Shown here in pieces: positions 36,192-48,891 of a DNA stretch of 64,000 nucleotides. This DNA comes from Seriola aureovittata. Lineage: Eukaryota > Chordata > Actinopteri > Carangiformes > Carangidae. The position numbers and the translations under genes were made by a program. A model generated the notes under the pieces. That model made no database searches. It was given only the letters and a program-made list of their open reading frames with translations, and had not been told where the DNA came from. Numbering within the stretch: position 1 is the first letter of the stretch; each line of letters begins with the position of its first letter. Where the stretch lies: assembly GCF_021018895.1 (NCBI RefSeq), contig NC_079375.1:15894492-15958491 (forward strand). Reading direction: 5' to 3'.

Positions 36192-39037
36192 GTAAGTCGG
36201 TCATTGCCAACACTCGCACGTACTGAGTAAAAACAGTTTCAGAAGTTTGTCTTCAAACTGTCTCTGTTGGGAGGAAGATGGCTTGGTAGGATGATGCGTA
36301 TCATGAAACACAGTGCACGTACAGATCTACAGCCAGACAGATAACTAGGCAGGAAGGCACGCAGGACGGGAGTATAGATTTAAGTAGTGCCCAATGTAGC
36401 TCCTATTATGGGTATTATTTTCTCTCTGTCCCGGCTCATAATGACTTAATGATATAATGGGTCCACGTAAGCCCCAGAACACAGTACCTAAGTCCCTGTA
36501 AATGGAAGCTCGGGGGATACCATGGCCATAATAATACTGTAATGATACATTTATGCAGGGAAGTGGAGGTATTAGGGTGAAATGGGGGAGGAGGAGCTAA
36601 GAGGATGGAAACGCTCAGGGCTTTTTTCAGATTTTAAGGGAACTATTTTCAACTTTCAGGTAGTTTCATGCACATGAAAGGAAGTGGAAATGGAATAAAG
36701 TGCCGAGTCATCAGAATGGGAACAGTGTTTTTTCTTCTTCTTCTTTTTTTTTTTTTTCCTTCACAGTATCAGAAGTATGATTGCACTATTACATTAATGG
36801 ACCTAAAGAGAATTTTAAGACCTTGTTCTCGGTGCTGTAATTCAATAATTCAATGAAAAGCTCCATAGCCCAACCCTGATAGCATTGGGTCTGGTAGGAG
36901 CCATTCAGGGTAGACAATGACTGTTTCCTAGATTTTCTGGGTCTTTGGGTCTTTATGAGGCATTTTACACACGTGTAAAGGGAGCCTTTACTGCTCTTGA
37001 ACAGAGCTTTGGCTCTGTTTGAACAACTGGAGAGTGGGACAGCAGCCCAGTTTTTTTTTGAGTACTAAGTAAAACAACCTGGAATATGGAGTGCACAGTC
37101 ATTTTAACAGGATCCCAAGCTTGGACCTTACTTGGTATCATCTTGTATTGCTGTTATAAATAACAGTGAACCTTGAAATGCAGTATAAAAAAATATATAT
37201 AGCATGAGTGAAGGTGCATATTTTCATCAAATGTAATGGCTACAAGCTGTTTTCCTTACATGTGGATTTAACAGGAGTAAATACATAAGACAATATTGTC
37301 TTCACTGGAAAACATTGGTCATTTTGTCCAAAAACCTAAAATGAGAAAGTGATTATGTTGCAAAAAAGCCAAAAATAATTAAAACAGCAGAAATGGTTTC
37401 TGTTGCAAATGGTATATAGGTATATGTTTCTGCTATGTATGATCTGTAAATGATATATACATGTATATATTTTCATTTAAAAATTCAAAACTTAAGCATT
37501 AGCGAGGTTGCAGAACTTGTTACATTTTAGCTAATTAATTATATAGAGGCCTGCCAATTATTTTCTAGTTTTGGCATTACACACTTTGCTGCACAACTTC
37601 AGTTTCTGCACCAAATCTGGAGATTCTGATTCTTCTTTTGGGACGATCTTACACATAGTCCTTTCACCCTGAATGCTGTGACATATGTTTGTTTTTTTTT
37701 TTTGTTTTTTTTTAAGGATGAGTTGGTAAACAAATGACAATATTTCATCACACTTGCCTAATATGCAAAGATAAACAGGATTATTTGCATGGCTCAGCCT
37801 CACATTGCCCCTTTTCCTTTTTTTCTCTCTGTGATGAGGAAATATCCAGTAAGACACTTACTGAGTAGAGACATCTAATGTGCTGTTTCCATCGAAGGCT
37901 GCTCAGTTCAGCAAGCCCCCAGGCACACAGAGCCTCTTGTCTGTGTTGAGCATAGTTTTCTAAGCTACTCCTGTTGTAGCGGTTCAGGCAGACCTGCTGT
38001 AGGGAGAATACACTCATGCCGCTCGCTGGTGTAACTCACCCTTCTACACAGCTGCCTTGACCTTAGTGGTGGAGTGAGAGAGATGCTCAATTTTTGCAGA
38101 AACGCACACACACACACATTGTCTCACGCAAGCCAAAAAAAAATCACATGCACACTAAATTGAGCATTTAAAAAAAAATAAATTGATTTCTGTTGTGCGA
38201 GAGCAAAAGATATAATTATGTCAAACCTGGTCAATCACTGAGGGCTGCAGGTGCACCAATTTATCTGTGTACAGTGCAGTTGATTTGGAAACCCAGTATT
38301 TAATAAATAAACCAGAGACATTCAACATGAGCATAATGAACATGTTTTACATCATTTACAAGCTAAATGGAAGGTAAACTCAAAAAGAATCAATCGTAGA
38401 ACCAATCCCTCTGTAGCCTATATGTGTAGAGGGCACTTTGACATGTATGACTACACATGCAGATTTTAATAGTGATTTGTGTGTGTATAGTCAGTGGCTA
38501 AGAGGTCAAATTGCTTCACTTTGTGAACCTGAAAACTGCCTCTTGAACACACGCACACAACAACGGCAGAAAAGGCGCGCACACTAGTGCTGTACCTGCG
38601 CTATTCGATACATCTCATTAATTTCCTTTCGTAACTCCTCCTTCCAGAGTTCGTAAGGAGTGTGTGTGTGTGTGTGTGTGTTTGTGTTTGGCTGACCTGA
38701 AGGGTTAATTCTGAAGGATTGCAGAAGCGGTGTCATTAGTTCCACCGGTGTAAACATGAGGACATATCAGGGTTGGCCACATGAATGTATAATGGATCAG
38801 CAGTATGTGAATGCACACTCTATATTAGCATCTGCTCGAGAGAAAGCGAGCTCAGAAGGCAAACAGATGTGTATAGCAAACAATAGCACAATATGCTTTC
38901 ATAATCTGTTTCTGCTGCAGCTATTTTCTATTGTTTCATTTCAGTTGGATATATTCCTGCTTTCCCTCTGTGGACTTTACCCTCTCATCATCTTTTCTCT
39001 GTTTCTGCATCACCTCTATCCTTATCCTTCAGTCCTT

Positions 39038-39041
<4 letters not shown>

Positions 39042-39114
<73 letters not shown>
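39042..39114. repeat. (CA)n microsatellite, about 72 bp
   Basis: CA array with one AA step in the middle. Confidence 0.97.
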
Positions 39115-39116
<2 letters not shown>

Positions 39117-39332
39117 GCCTCACTAAACTACATTTGTATGGACTTATAAATAATGTGATTGTTCTTGTCTTTCAGCGATGTGAAATCTTCTTAATAAACC
39201 TGATGAATCTTTATCAGGTTAAGCGATGAAAAGAAACTCAGTTAACACAATTAGATTTATGCTGGTGAAAAAACAATTTCATGGTCATGTGTATACAAAA
39301 CAGGGTTTCCAAACGGTTTTTTACATGCATGA

Positions 39333-39353
39333 CAAAAAAAAAAAAAAAAAAAA
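39333..39353. repeat. Poly-A tract, about 20 bp
   Basis: Uninterrupted A run on the + strand. Confidence 0.93.
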
Positions 39354-39879
39354 TTCCAAACATGGAAAGTAACACTGTGGAAGCAGGAAGTGGAGTGGAA
39401 AAAAATAAGACTGGCACCGAAGCTGCTCGTCCTTGTAATCAAAAGATTAAATCCACTGGTTGGCAACTAAAAAGTTCCGCCATTGCATAATGTAGTTTTT
39501 AACAGTGAACTTTGTTTTGTGTAGAAACAAAACCCACAAGTTCATGATAAGAAAAAACTGAAAGTTCATCCAGCGTTAACAGTTGAAAAATGCTGATTCC
39601 CTACAATACACATTAACTTAAATAGTATTGAAAACCACAAGTGATTTGAAACATCATCATGTTTGAAGATCTATTTTCTTGAATGGCATCCTTCTCCCGG
39701 ATGGTGTATATTTCCTACCTGAGTGCCTGAGACTTTGTGGGATCGCTGAGTGTAGTCAGTCTGATCCCACTGAAAACAGGGGGAGGCGTTAGAAGTGAAG
39801 ATTGGGAAAGCGTGGCCATCACCCAAGGGTCTGTGGTGCAGCTTTCCCAGCAGCTGAGGTGCTGCTGGAAGAAACGTCA

Positions 39880-40100
39880 ATCAGCAAGCCCCAGGGGCCC
39901 TCAGGGCTTGACTCCCCCACCCCCCACCCCCCCCATGACCCTGTGGGCCCCTGGGGGAGGCCACAACCAGACCCCAGACCCCTCTGTGTCTGAGGTGCCG
40001 GCTGTGTGGGAGCCAGGCGGCGGTGGTCAGACCGCCTTCTCGCTGTTTGATTTGCCTGGCTTCCCTGCTCGGTGGCTTCCGGCGCCTCTTGGCCAAACAG
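39880..40100. other. GC-rich, C-run-containing stretch
   Basis: This stretch is visibly more GC-rich than its surroundings, with C runs at 39914-39934 and a GGGCCCCTGGGGG palindrome-like segment near 39946. The long open frame across it (39737-40198) is proline/glycine-rich, has no known domain and reads as compositional. It may be an old repeat fragment or a GC-rich regulatory stretch; nothing more can be supported. Confidence 0.4.
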
Positions 40101-40810
40101 CTCCCCCCACTGACATTATCTTGCCAAGCTCGCTAGACATCAGGGCAAACTTCCCCCATAAACAAAACACTGGTGAACCTCAACTTACAAAATGGTGAGC
40201 GTATAACTTGCTTCTCCTTAATGCACAGCACTGAAGCAATCTACAGCAATAAAAACAAGTTTGATCCACAAGCGAGACCACGTACTGGGGAGCCGTCGTC
40301 GTGGGCTTTTCTTAAAAGAGTAACTTATGTCTAGCTAACAAAGGGAGAACACTGACCTCGCCAGCCTAGCTTCAGAGCTTGCATGAGTCTATATCCGTAA
40401 CATTAGGCGCCGAGAGTAACGGTGAAAATGCCGGCCTGACAGCTGGGACCCAAACAATCCACTTTCTTGCTTCTAATCGCAGCCCTTGGAGGATGAAAGC
40501 TCCAACCGTGCAGTGAAAAGTTAGCCGGCTATCTTCCTTCCTTGAATCGACTTGCAAATACGCATTACCTGTTTTCTCATAAGAAAAAATGGTTGGTAAT
40601 CAAATCATTTGTAAAAGATAAGAATAGAATAAGTAAATCAATAAAGATTGCTGGCAGTCTGAAAAGGGTGCTTAGTGGACACACACATTAAAGAGTTCTT
40701 AGCCTTTACAGAAAAGAAACAGGAGTTTCTTTATCTTAATTTTTTCTGCATCATTCTTGAATGAATTAGATAAAAGGGGAACCAGAAAACAAACAAAAAA
40801 AGCTTTCATT

Positions 40811-41036
40811 CAGGGAGGGGGCGGATGGGATTAGGAAGAGAGTGTGGAGTGAGGGAGACGGGAAGGGGACGAGAGTGAGAGATGAGAGGAGCGGGGAAGA
40901 GAAATGTGGTCGTGATGGTGGAGGGGCTTGAAGGGGTTGCAGGATCAGGAAGGGGGGCGGCGAGGGATTAGGAGAAACCGGAGGGAGAGAGTTTAAAAGA
41001 TCAATTGTGTGTGGCAAAAAAAAAAAAGAAAAAAAA
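40811..41036. repeat. Purine-rich (A/G) block ending in A-rich tract
   Basis: The + strand is mostly A and G with scattered pyrimidines and many GGGG and GAGAG runs, ending in an A-rich tract (41017-41038). Confidence 0.8.
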
Positions 41037-41142
41037 AAGGCAGCCCTGTAGCCCACAAACATTCAGCTGTGGATGTGCGTGTGGACGAGAGCTTGGGTTA
41101 ACTCATGTGACTCTGGGAGGTCACAGACAGAGTTCAGGCTTT

Positions 41143-41183
41143 GGGGGTGAGGGCCTTGGGGGTGTTGTGGGGGTTATTGGGGG
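41143..41183 (+). other. Putative G-quadruplex motif
   Basis: Five G runs of 3 to 5 residues are separated by loops of 3 to 6 bases, meeting the usual G3+N1-7 pattern on the sense strand. It could fold in DNA or in the pre-mRNA. G-rich sequence continues to about 41300. Confidence 0.6.
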
Positions 41184-41836
41184 TCAGCTGGGTGGCGGTG
41201 GCTGCGCTGACAGAGGCTGTGGGTGCTGTCAAGCGTGGAGAAACTGGGCAGGTTGGTGCGGTTGTAAGGGGCTTGGGGGAGAAAGGGGATAAAGAGTGGG
41301 CCAAGTGAGCAGAGAGAGGGGGTGGAGGATAAATGCTGGGGGACGCCACGGACGGAAGAGGTGTGGTGAGTGAGACGGGAGCAGAAAGATAAAGAGGAGA
41401 TTTTTGGAGAAATCCCTCTGTTCTTTTGTTGCAGGTGCATAAAAAAAAAAGGATGGAGACAGGATGGATCTCACCCTGACATGTTTGTTTGTATTTACAC
41501 TCGCTTGTATTTTCACATGCGGGCTTGTGTGTGCTCAGGCATAAATTGAAGTGGCTGAGTGCACTGTTGCATATCTGCACCTGCATATGGGAGTGTGCGC
41601 GACTGCAGGTGCTGTTAGAGGAGAGGGGTTTCGGGGCGTGCCCCCCCGGCTGCTCCAGCAAAGCTCCTGTGGGCCTTTACTGGACAGGTGTCAGCGTACA
41701 CTCAGCGATTCCTAAAGAGCACAGATAGATCCATAACGGCCATCTCACCATCTGCTGACCAGACTCAATATATTTCAATTATTCATACCCTGATGGACAG
41801 ACAGACAAGCAGGCAGGCAGTGACTCAACGGGCGTA

Positions 41837-42022
41837 AGGGAACACGGGAGGAAAAAGTAAAATGAGAAAGGTGAAAAAGAGCAAAAGGTGGCGAGTAAGG
41901 AGAAAAAGGGGGTTGATTGAAAATGGATAATAAGAGTCGGAGAGAGAGATGGAGAGGAAAAAAAGACAGAGGATGAGTGAGAAGGAGTGATGAGAGAGAG
42001 AGTGTGTGTGTGTGTGTGTGTG
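41837..42022. repeat. Purine-rich block followed by (GT)n
   Basis: About 165 bp, mostly A and G on the + strand, leads into a GT array at 42004-42022. Confidence 0.82.
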
Positions 42023-42132
42023 CGCGAACTCTGAACCTGGCAGAGTCTCAGCTGAAATGGAATGAGAGGAGAGAAACAGCTGTGAGTCATGCTGGCTGCG
42101 CTTCAGCGGCCAGGTGAGAAGAGTGCACGCAT

Positions 42133-42133
<1 letters not shown>

Positions 42134-42169
<36 letters not shown>
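42134..42169. repeat. (CA)18 microsatellite
   Basis: Pure CA array of about 36 bp, 110 bp after the GT array at 42004. Confidence 0.96.
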
Positions 42170-42173
<4 letters not shown>

Positions 42174-43376
42174 GATGGAACACGTGCACATGGTCATACA
42201 TATAACTCCTAATAAACTCTTCACGAATGAGTTACGGGAAGAACGATAAAGTGGAATGCATGCGCACGTTTGCTCAAATTCAAGTACACATACAAACATA
42301 TTAGACATTGTCATACCGGTGGGAGACCTGTTTCATTTTACCTCCAAGGTTACTGAGTGTGATTTAGGTGTGTAGGCAGACAGCTGAATTTGTTCTGAGC
42401 TCAGACACAGAGCTAGGAACGGCATGATGACTAGAATGGTAATGCGATCACTTAGATCACAACGCAATCCTTGGCTTCCTGTCTGAGTGTGTTTTGGGTG
42501 TCTGTCTGTGTGTCTGTTTTGTTAGACTGTGCTTTCTGTGGAAACCGCTCACCATAGCATGTTTTAGTTCTAAACGTTTGTTTGCAGGTAAGATTTCATT
42601 TACATTCCAAATCTCATTTGCAAAGGAGACGTGGCCAAGAAAGCAGCATCCACATGTGGTTACAGACGGAGCAGAATATTAAAGGATGTGCAGAATATAG
42701 GAACAAGCTAAATGCTGCTTTGAAATTTTGTTCCACTTTTCCCAACTTTTTTTTTAAACTTTTTTTGTTTGTTTGTTTGTTTTTTAACCTTTTCTCTGTT
42801 TTCCCCTTTGAAATGAAAGAACATGTGGCTACCTCAATTATTGATTTCCTTCTTGTGAATTTCCCTTCAATAGTTCACATGTAAAAATTCTCTTGGATGT
42901 ATTAGAAACCAAGGACAATTTTCATCAAAGAATACAGGATAGAACCAGGGCAAAAAAAGAAAAAAAAAAGAAAGGAGAAATGAATCTATCATTAATTTGG
43001 TATGAATTTGGAGGAGTACGAAGAAGTGGCTGGAGGCTGCATCTGACTTAAGTGTGTGGGAGTTATTGTGTGTCTCTCCCAGTACCTGCAGTACCTGCTA
43101 TTTCAGCAGTCCTACAGAGCTAGCAGAAATAGCAGTAAATCCCTCTATTCTTCCCCTCCATCTTTTTTTTTTCTTTCTCTTGTAACCCACACTGACTTCG
43201 ACTTTCGATGTCTTTTTTTCCCCCCCTGGTTTTCTTTACTCCAGCTTGTCTGCCTCAGAGCTCAGACTCCCTTTTCGCTCCATCGTCACCTAACCAACCC
43301 CACCTCCCCTCCCCCTCTGTGTCTTTGTGTCTGGAGGATAGGGCTGTCAGGTGTCATGCTTTGCGGACTTTGTATA

Positions 43377-43440
43377 CACGCGCACACACATGCACACACG
43401 CACACACGCACATACGCACATACGCACACACGCACACATA
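43377..43440. repeat. Compound (CACG)/(CA)/(CATA) tract
   Basis: Imperfect alternating array of CACACG, CACATA and CACA units. Confidence 0.88.
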
Positions 43441-45194
43441 CCAGTGACAGGCAGGGGCCCCCTTTGCACCCAAAAGCCTTGATACCCTGCCATTCTCCTG
43501 TCCCCCGCTGACATGCTCTTTGTGGTTCGTCCCTAAATGGCCTCGCCTTGGGCCATAGGGGGCCAGGAAGCCTGCAGGGTGACAGCTTTCACTCTTTCCC
43601 TCCTTTTTAGTATTTCACTCGCTCCCTTTACCCCTTGTTATCACGTTCCATTTCAGTTCAACATTTTTATACCTCCTGTCTGCTTTAAATAAATTAAGCT
43701 CTTAATGGTTACGTTCTGTCTGCTGTCTCTCTGGATTTTTCTTTCTCTCTCTCTCTCTTGCCCCTCTCCTTCCACTGTTCGGCTTCTCATTTTTCTTCTC
43801 TTTACATACCTGCCGGGGCACGAGGGCACACCTCCAACTTCAGTATATATATGCAGTGATGGTGAATCATTTAGTCTTCCTCCCTATCATCCTCCACAAT
43901 AGATCCATAAGGTTGCAGAGGCTGTCAGATATCAACTGAACACACGGCTTTAGCCTTTTGCGCAGGGTGACTCAAAGTAATGTTGCTACTGGTAACTGAG
44001 GGCCCTGCTGAGGTAGTGTCAGCTGCTTGGTTTCTCTGAAGGTACCTGAGTGGGTGTTACCAGGTTTTCCGTGAGATAAGTCTTCAGGAAACAGTTCTGT
44101 GTTTCAACACAATTACATTAACCTTGTTTTTGTCCTTTACTTGACTTAATGAAGTTTGCCAAACCTTTCACTGATTTACTTTTAGGCATGCTCATTCATT
44201 CATAAAGACTTTAATCGAGTAAACATTAAAAAATTCTTCCATCAGCTCCACACAGACCTGCACAAATGACTATTTTCTTTTTACTATGCCAGTCCAAATT
44301 AATAACTGGAGACTACCGGCATTTGGAATTACTACTATAGCTGAAAATATTCATATTAATGCCACGAGATATACCATGTAGAGCAAAATAAATGAACAAA
44401 TAATCATCAGGACTGCAGATCATGATAATTATCATTACAACATGGTAACCATTATTCAAGCAGTCACAAGTTACAATATTTCTCAATGGTAAATATAATA
44501 AAATGTGTTTATTAGTCATCCAATACACATTCTTTTGTATTAAAAACATTGACTTGTTTTCCCATGCCAAGCAACCCCGTAACTGCTCCAGCACCCACCA
44601 GCTTTTTTTGTGAATCTTATGCTTATCTTAATAATAAGATCTCTTTCTCAAATCTGTAGGAATGATGTGGATAAATTGCCTGCAGCTAACGTTGCAATTT
44701 TACTCTTTGGTGGAAAAAGAAACCCATTCATGTTCATTTTCAGCTTGCACACTGTTCTCAGTGTAAACAGTAGAGGCTGCATTTAGTAACACCTACCAAT
44801 ATCTAGGAGGGTTGTGTTTACTAGCAGCAAGCAGCGTGTAATTAGAAAATAGAGTGTTAATAATGATATTACCGAAGTTGGACGGAGGAGTGGGAGAGTG
44901 AGACGCCTGGGTGGATTGTTCGCTTGAATTATGTGCATCACTTTCAGGATCCAAGAAAGAAAAAAAAAAAAGGCATCAAAGACATTTGAGAGCATGTAAT
45001 GAGACCAAATTGCCAATAATGTGTCAACACAGCATAATTCTCAGACAGTATAAACATACATTCAGATAAAAAGTTTGGCATAATGGCAACAAAACAGGAA
45101 AAGAAAAAGCCTTGGATAGTTTTTCTTTATACTCAGCAACACCAGCATGAACTCACTCGTTTAACCCCTCAGTTCAGTAACTGTATTGACCTGG

Positions 45195-45209
45195 GCGTGG
45201 GCGTGGGCG
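45195..45209 (+). promoter_or_regulatory. Two overlapping EGR-type sites
   Basis: A GGGCGT repeat creates two overlapping perfect copies of GCGTGGGCG (45195-45203 and 45201-45209), the consensus bound by EGR1/Zif268 zinc fingers. Sp/KLF factors bind related sequences. Seen: the motif. Known: the EGR consensus. Inferred: that it acts in neural activity-dependent control of ephb1. Confidence 0.4.
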
Positions 45210-45528
45210 TGGTCAGGGAAGCAGATCTTCAGTGAGTCGCATTCGGACGCAGACGGACCGAGTTCTGTCCCGGCCCAGTCAAACTACTGTGACTGTAATT
45301 ATAGAGTGGCTGGGATCTGGCAGGAATGGGAGTGTTTCAGACATCACCATTTCCTCCCCATCCATCACATTCAGCCAGGCGGAACTAGGCCTCAGATGCC
45401 CCGCAAAATAATCATTCCCATGCAACTGGTCTGACAGCAGCCCTCATTCAATAACACAGCTGATCAGAAATGATAATAGCAATCATGCCGCTGCATATTT
45501 TAGAGGCTGCAGTCTGGTTGTGTGTATG

Positions 45529-45541
45529 TGTGTGTGTGTGT

Positions 45542-45576
<35 letters not shown>
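45529..45576. repeat. (GT)n-(GA)n compound microsatellite
   Basis: A short GT array is followed, after TCG, by a pure GA array of about 32 bp (45544-45576). Confidence 0.95.
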
Positions 45577-45579
<3 letters not shown>

Positions 45580-47030
45580 GGAGATGAGGCGTAGCTTTCA
45601 GAATATTTGAATTTACAAGAGACCGTGAGCGTGTGTCTCAAACACATTTGTGCGGGAATGCGAGTTAATGTAGCTGCAGTTATTGTTACCAAAGCGAACC
45701 AACTGTTGCTTTACATGACGTGTCCGTTCTATTGACTTCAAGGAACAGACCCAGAGGTTGAAATGCAAATATCCTCATTAAGTCAGAGGGATCCGAAGCA
45801 GCCTTTTGGAAAGAAAAAGCTATCTGGCTTGTGATTACAGTCAGCGGTGAGCTTTGCAAAATGAGAAGAGCATCTTTCAGCAGGGGCATAAAGAGTTCAA
45901 TCCCTATCTCAGCTTTTCATGTCCAGCTATAATCCACTGTCCTTCTGAGACCTTGGCCTTTGCAAAAATCTGTCAATGTGAATTTCACCGGCATGTCTGC
46001 CATTCCTTTTCTTTTGTTCTCTCTTTTTTTTTTTTATCAAAAGCCAGCTCTTTAAATGCTGATTTATTCATGCCCAATTATTAAAAAAAAAAAAAGGTAT
46101 ACTTTTCCTGCCTCAGTACAATGTTGTGTTGGCATGAATAACAAATAGGCTCATTACTGAAATGTCCATCCCAAGCCTGTAGTATGAAAAGCAATCTCCT
46201 CCTTGCCTCCACCCACTTGTTTTAGTCCTGCAATGATAGATGAACAGACAACTCTTTGGTAGAAAGTGCTCACATATGTGCCAGCCATTCCTCTTGGGTT
46301 TACAGAGGTAAACAGAACACCCTAGCCATGCTTGTTGGCGGAAATACTATATAAACAAGAATCCAGTCCCAGAATTCTTTGGGGAACACAACAAAAAAAT
46401 ATGAAGCAACTTCTCGTGCCGACTACATTCCTTTTGAAGGGTAAGCTCAAAGTCGAGTGCTTTAAATTAAAAGGGCACAAAAAAAAAAAAATGGTTGTAA
46501 ACTGCATCGGCAGATCATAGTTGGGGACAAAGTCAGCCATTGCTGTCTGCTATTAAATGCATCTCTTGCCTTGGGTCCTGCTGTAAAAAGCCCATCATCC
46601 GATTGAGCGTTGGGAGTTTTGACAGCCATTCAGGAAACGCTTGCCAGGCGCTCTTCTACTATTTGCAGTGGCATTTTGTAGACCTTTCTGGGCTGAGGAG
46701 CTTTAAATGTGGAAATGCTCGGAGCTGCTCATCATCCATCTGTGCTCAGTATGTCTGAGCATGTAGCTGTATTAACTGGTGCTGATGGATTTGAAAAGCA
46801 GTTTGCGAGTGTGACTCCAGAGAGGATCAGACAGCAGACTGGAGGTTAAAGATCAGCCCAAGGGATGTTTCTCTATTCAAGTCTCCTTCTTGTGTGAATG
46901 GACTGAGGTTGAATGATGAACTAAAAGTAATCAAGACTCATCTTTATGTGTGTATTTAAGTCCGAGCCACAACCACGACCAAGTGTTTTGACTGGTGTGT
47001 ATGATTGAGGATAGAGTTACAGTACATTAA

Positions 47031-48149
47031 AGGGGACCTATTATGCTCTTCTGAGTTTCAACTTACTTATAGTGTGTAATATAGGTTCTTGTGCATGTAA
47101 ATGGTCTCCAGAGTCACAAGGATCAAAGTTTTCACCAAAGGGAGTAAATCTTACAGGGTAAAAACCCAATGTTCTCCTTTGTGTGAAATGCCTTGTTAGG
47201 GCAGACATTACTTCCTGGTCCTATTGACGTCAATACTTCTCTTGGCACGCCCCCACCTGAGGCACAGCACATAACTACTTATGGTGAAGCGTTTTCATTA
47301 GTTTTGTAGCCATGCCGAAAAGACAGTGTTCTTAATTTCTTGCAGAAATCTATTTCATTTTTCCACGGTTCTCCACTGCTCCAAACATTATAGGACATCA
47401 AGGAGGACTGCTTCAGAAACCACGCACAGTTAGACGTTTCATTTTCACAACGGTTATTATTGTAATTTCCACTTCATGTGGCCGAACAGGGGACTAAGTC
47501 TCACAGCCTGTCAGTCTGCATTGTTATTGTGGATGTTAACCGCCTTATCGCGACCTGATCATGTTAGTAAGAAGCAGCATAGCGAAAATATCAATGCTTA
47601 AACATTTGTCAGTGTTGACATGCTGTACCTTGTTAGCTCCGATAAATTATCCACAGATTAACCGCTGAGTTCATTTTTCAGTAACTATTCCCACTAATGT
47701 TAAATTCATTCAGATTTACCGGCATTGTAAACCAGCAGGAGGTGAAGCGGTGGAGACTCCCTACCTGTCAACCGTCTGTCTGCTCTTCCATTATTTATAT
47801 TCCTTTAGTCCGGAAGTGTCCACGCATAAAAAAATCTAAAGGATTTCTTATAAAACTATTCACCCGAAGTTTGTTTACTCAAGAGCTGCGGAACGTGTCG
47901 TTGCCATGGTAGTTGCCGGTAAGTTCACCAATCAGAGCACACTGGCCTCCAGCTCCAGAGGGAGGAGGGGGGCCTTAAAGAGCCCTGAGCTCTAACAGAG
48001 CGTTTCAGACAGAGGGTGAAGAGAGTACAGTATAAATATACAGCAAAATAAAACTAGTGTCTTTTCAGAACATTAAAGCATGTGAATCTTTTTTAGTCGA
48101 CACCAAGAATGAAATGATTAACACTTAAAATGGCCATAATAGGTCCTCT
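47031..48149. mobile_element. TTAA-flanked non-autonomous DNA transposon, about 1.1 kb
   Basis: The left end AGGGGACCTATTATG and the right end CATAATAGGTCCTCT are inverted repeats differing at one position. Both are flanked by TTAA (47027-47030 and 48150-48153), consistent with a TTAA target duplication as made by piggyBac-type elements. From memory this matches a very abundant teleost repeat, including the internal GAGCGTTTCAGACAGAGGGTG segment (about 47998-48018). There is no transposase frame; the longest internal frame (47697-47912) has no recognisable domain. The superfamily call is inferred from TTAA alone. Confidence 0.78.
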
Positions 48150-48856
48150 TTAAGAAGTTGTGTTTCTCATATTTTATCCCCGTATTTCATTACATGGCAG
48201 CCATTGGCCCCTTCCACCAAATAGCCTCGGGAACAAAACTCAGACAATAAGGGTCCTTTTTTTTGTAGATCTGTAGATTATGTAAATTGTACAGTACCCA
48301 TAACAGAAAGCCACAGCTTTTCTGGAGATTTTTTTTTTTTTTCATGTGACAAAGCAACGACAGAGAGTCATTGTTGTTCTTTGTGATTTACTGCTGTGCA
48401 ACTCTTTAAAAGGATATATGAAAGAAAACCTGCAGAGGTAGAGGGAGAGACTGAACGCCAAAAGAGCCAAACTCTGAACAGCTCTGAAACAGTGGAAAAA
48501 AAATAATTTTGTTTGACTGGCTCCGTTGATCATAATTGACATGTTCTTTATTATTATTGGTCTAAAAAAACTTTGTTTAAAGGTAAATACATTTTTCAAG
48601 AAATTGTCATTTCTATTCATAATATTGATACCACTGGCAGCCACTGCTGATTACAGTGTGGATGACTGCTGTGAACAAGTTGTAGCAGTTTTGAGTATAG
48701 CTAAGCAATCAGCAATGGTCAGCTTGGCAAAATTTGCCCCGATAGGTGCTTGACCATCAGACGGTACAGCACCCGGGGGGGATAAGAAGTACGGTTGGAA
48801 AGCAAGAAAGCTCCTGAGCTCCTAAAAGGTTCCTGTGGTGGAGAAGGGCTAAGTTT

Positions 48857-48891
48857 TTCTTTCTTTTTTTTTTTTTTTTTCTTTTTTTTAC
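48857..48891. repeat. T-rich tract
   Basis: Two T runs separated by single C residues. Confidence 0.88.

Noticed and set aside
38756..39229. 157-codon open frame including a histidine-threonine run
   Set aside because: The HT run is the CA microsatellite at 39042-39114 read in frame.
39737..40198. 153-codon proline/glycine-rich open frame in a GC-rich stretch
   Set aside because: No similarity recognised and no conserved motif; high GC lowers stop frequency.
41134..41661. 175-codon open frame on the - strand
   Set aside because: Proline/serine/threonine-rich reading of the G-rich purine block; compositional.
43056..43511. 151-codon open frame
   Set aside because: Contains the CACG/CA microsatellite and pyrimidine-rich sequence; no domain.
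47697..47912. 71-codon frame inside the TTAA-flanked element, considered as a transposase remnant
   Set aside because: Shows no DDE-type motif or zinc-binding cysteines, and the element is otherwise non-coding.
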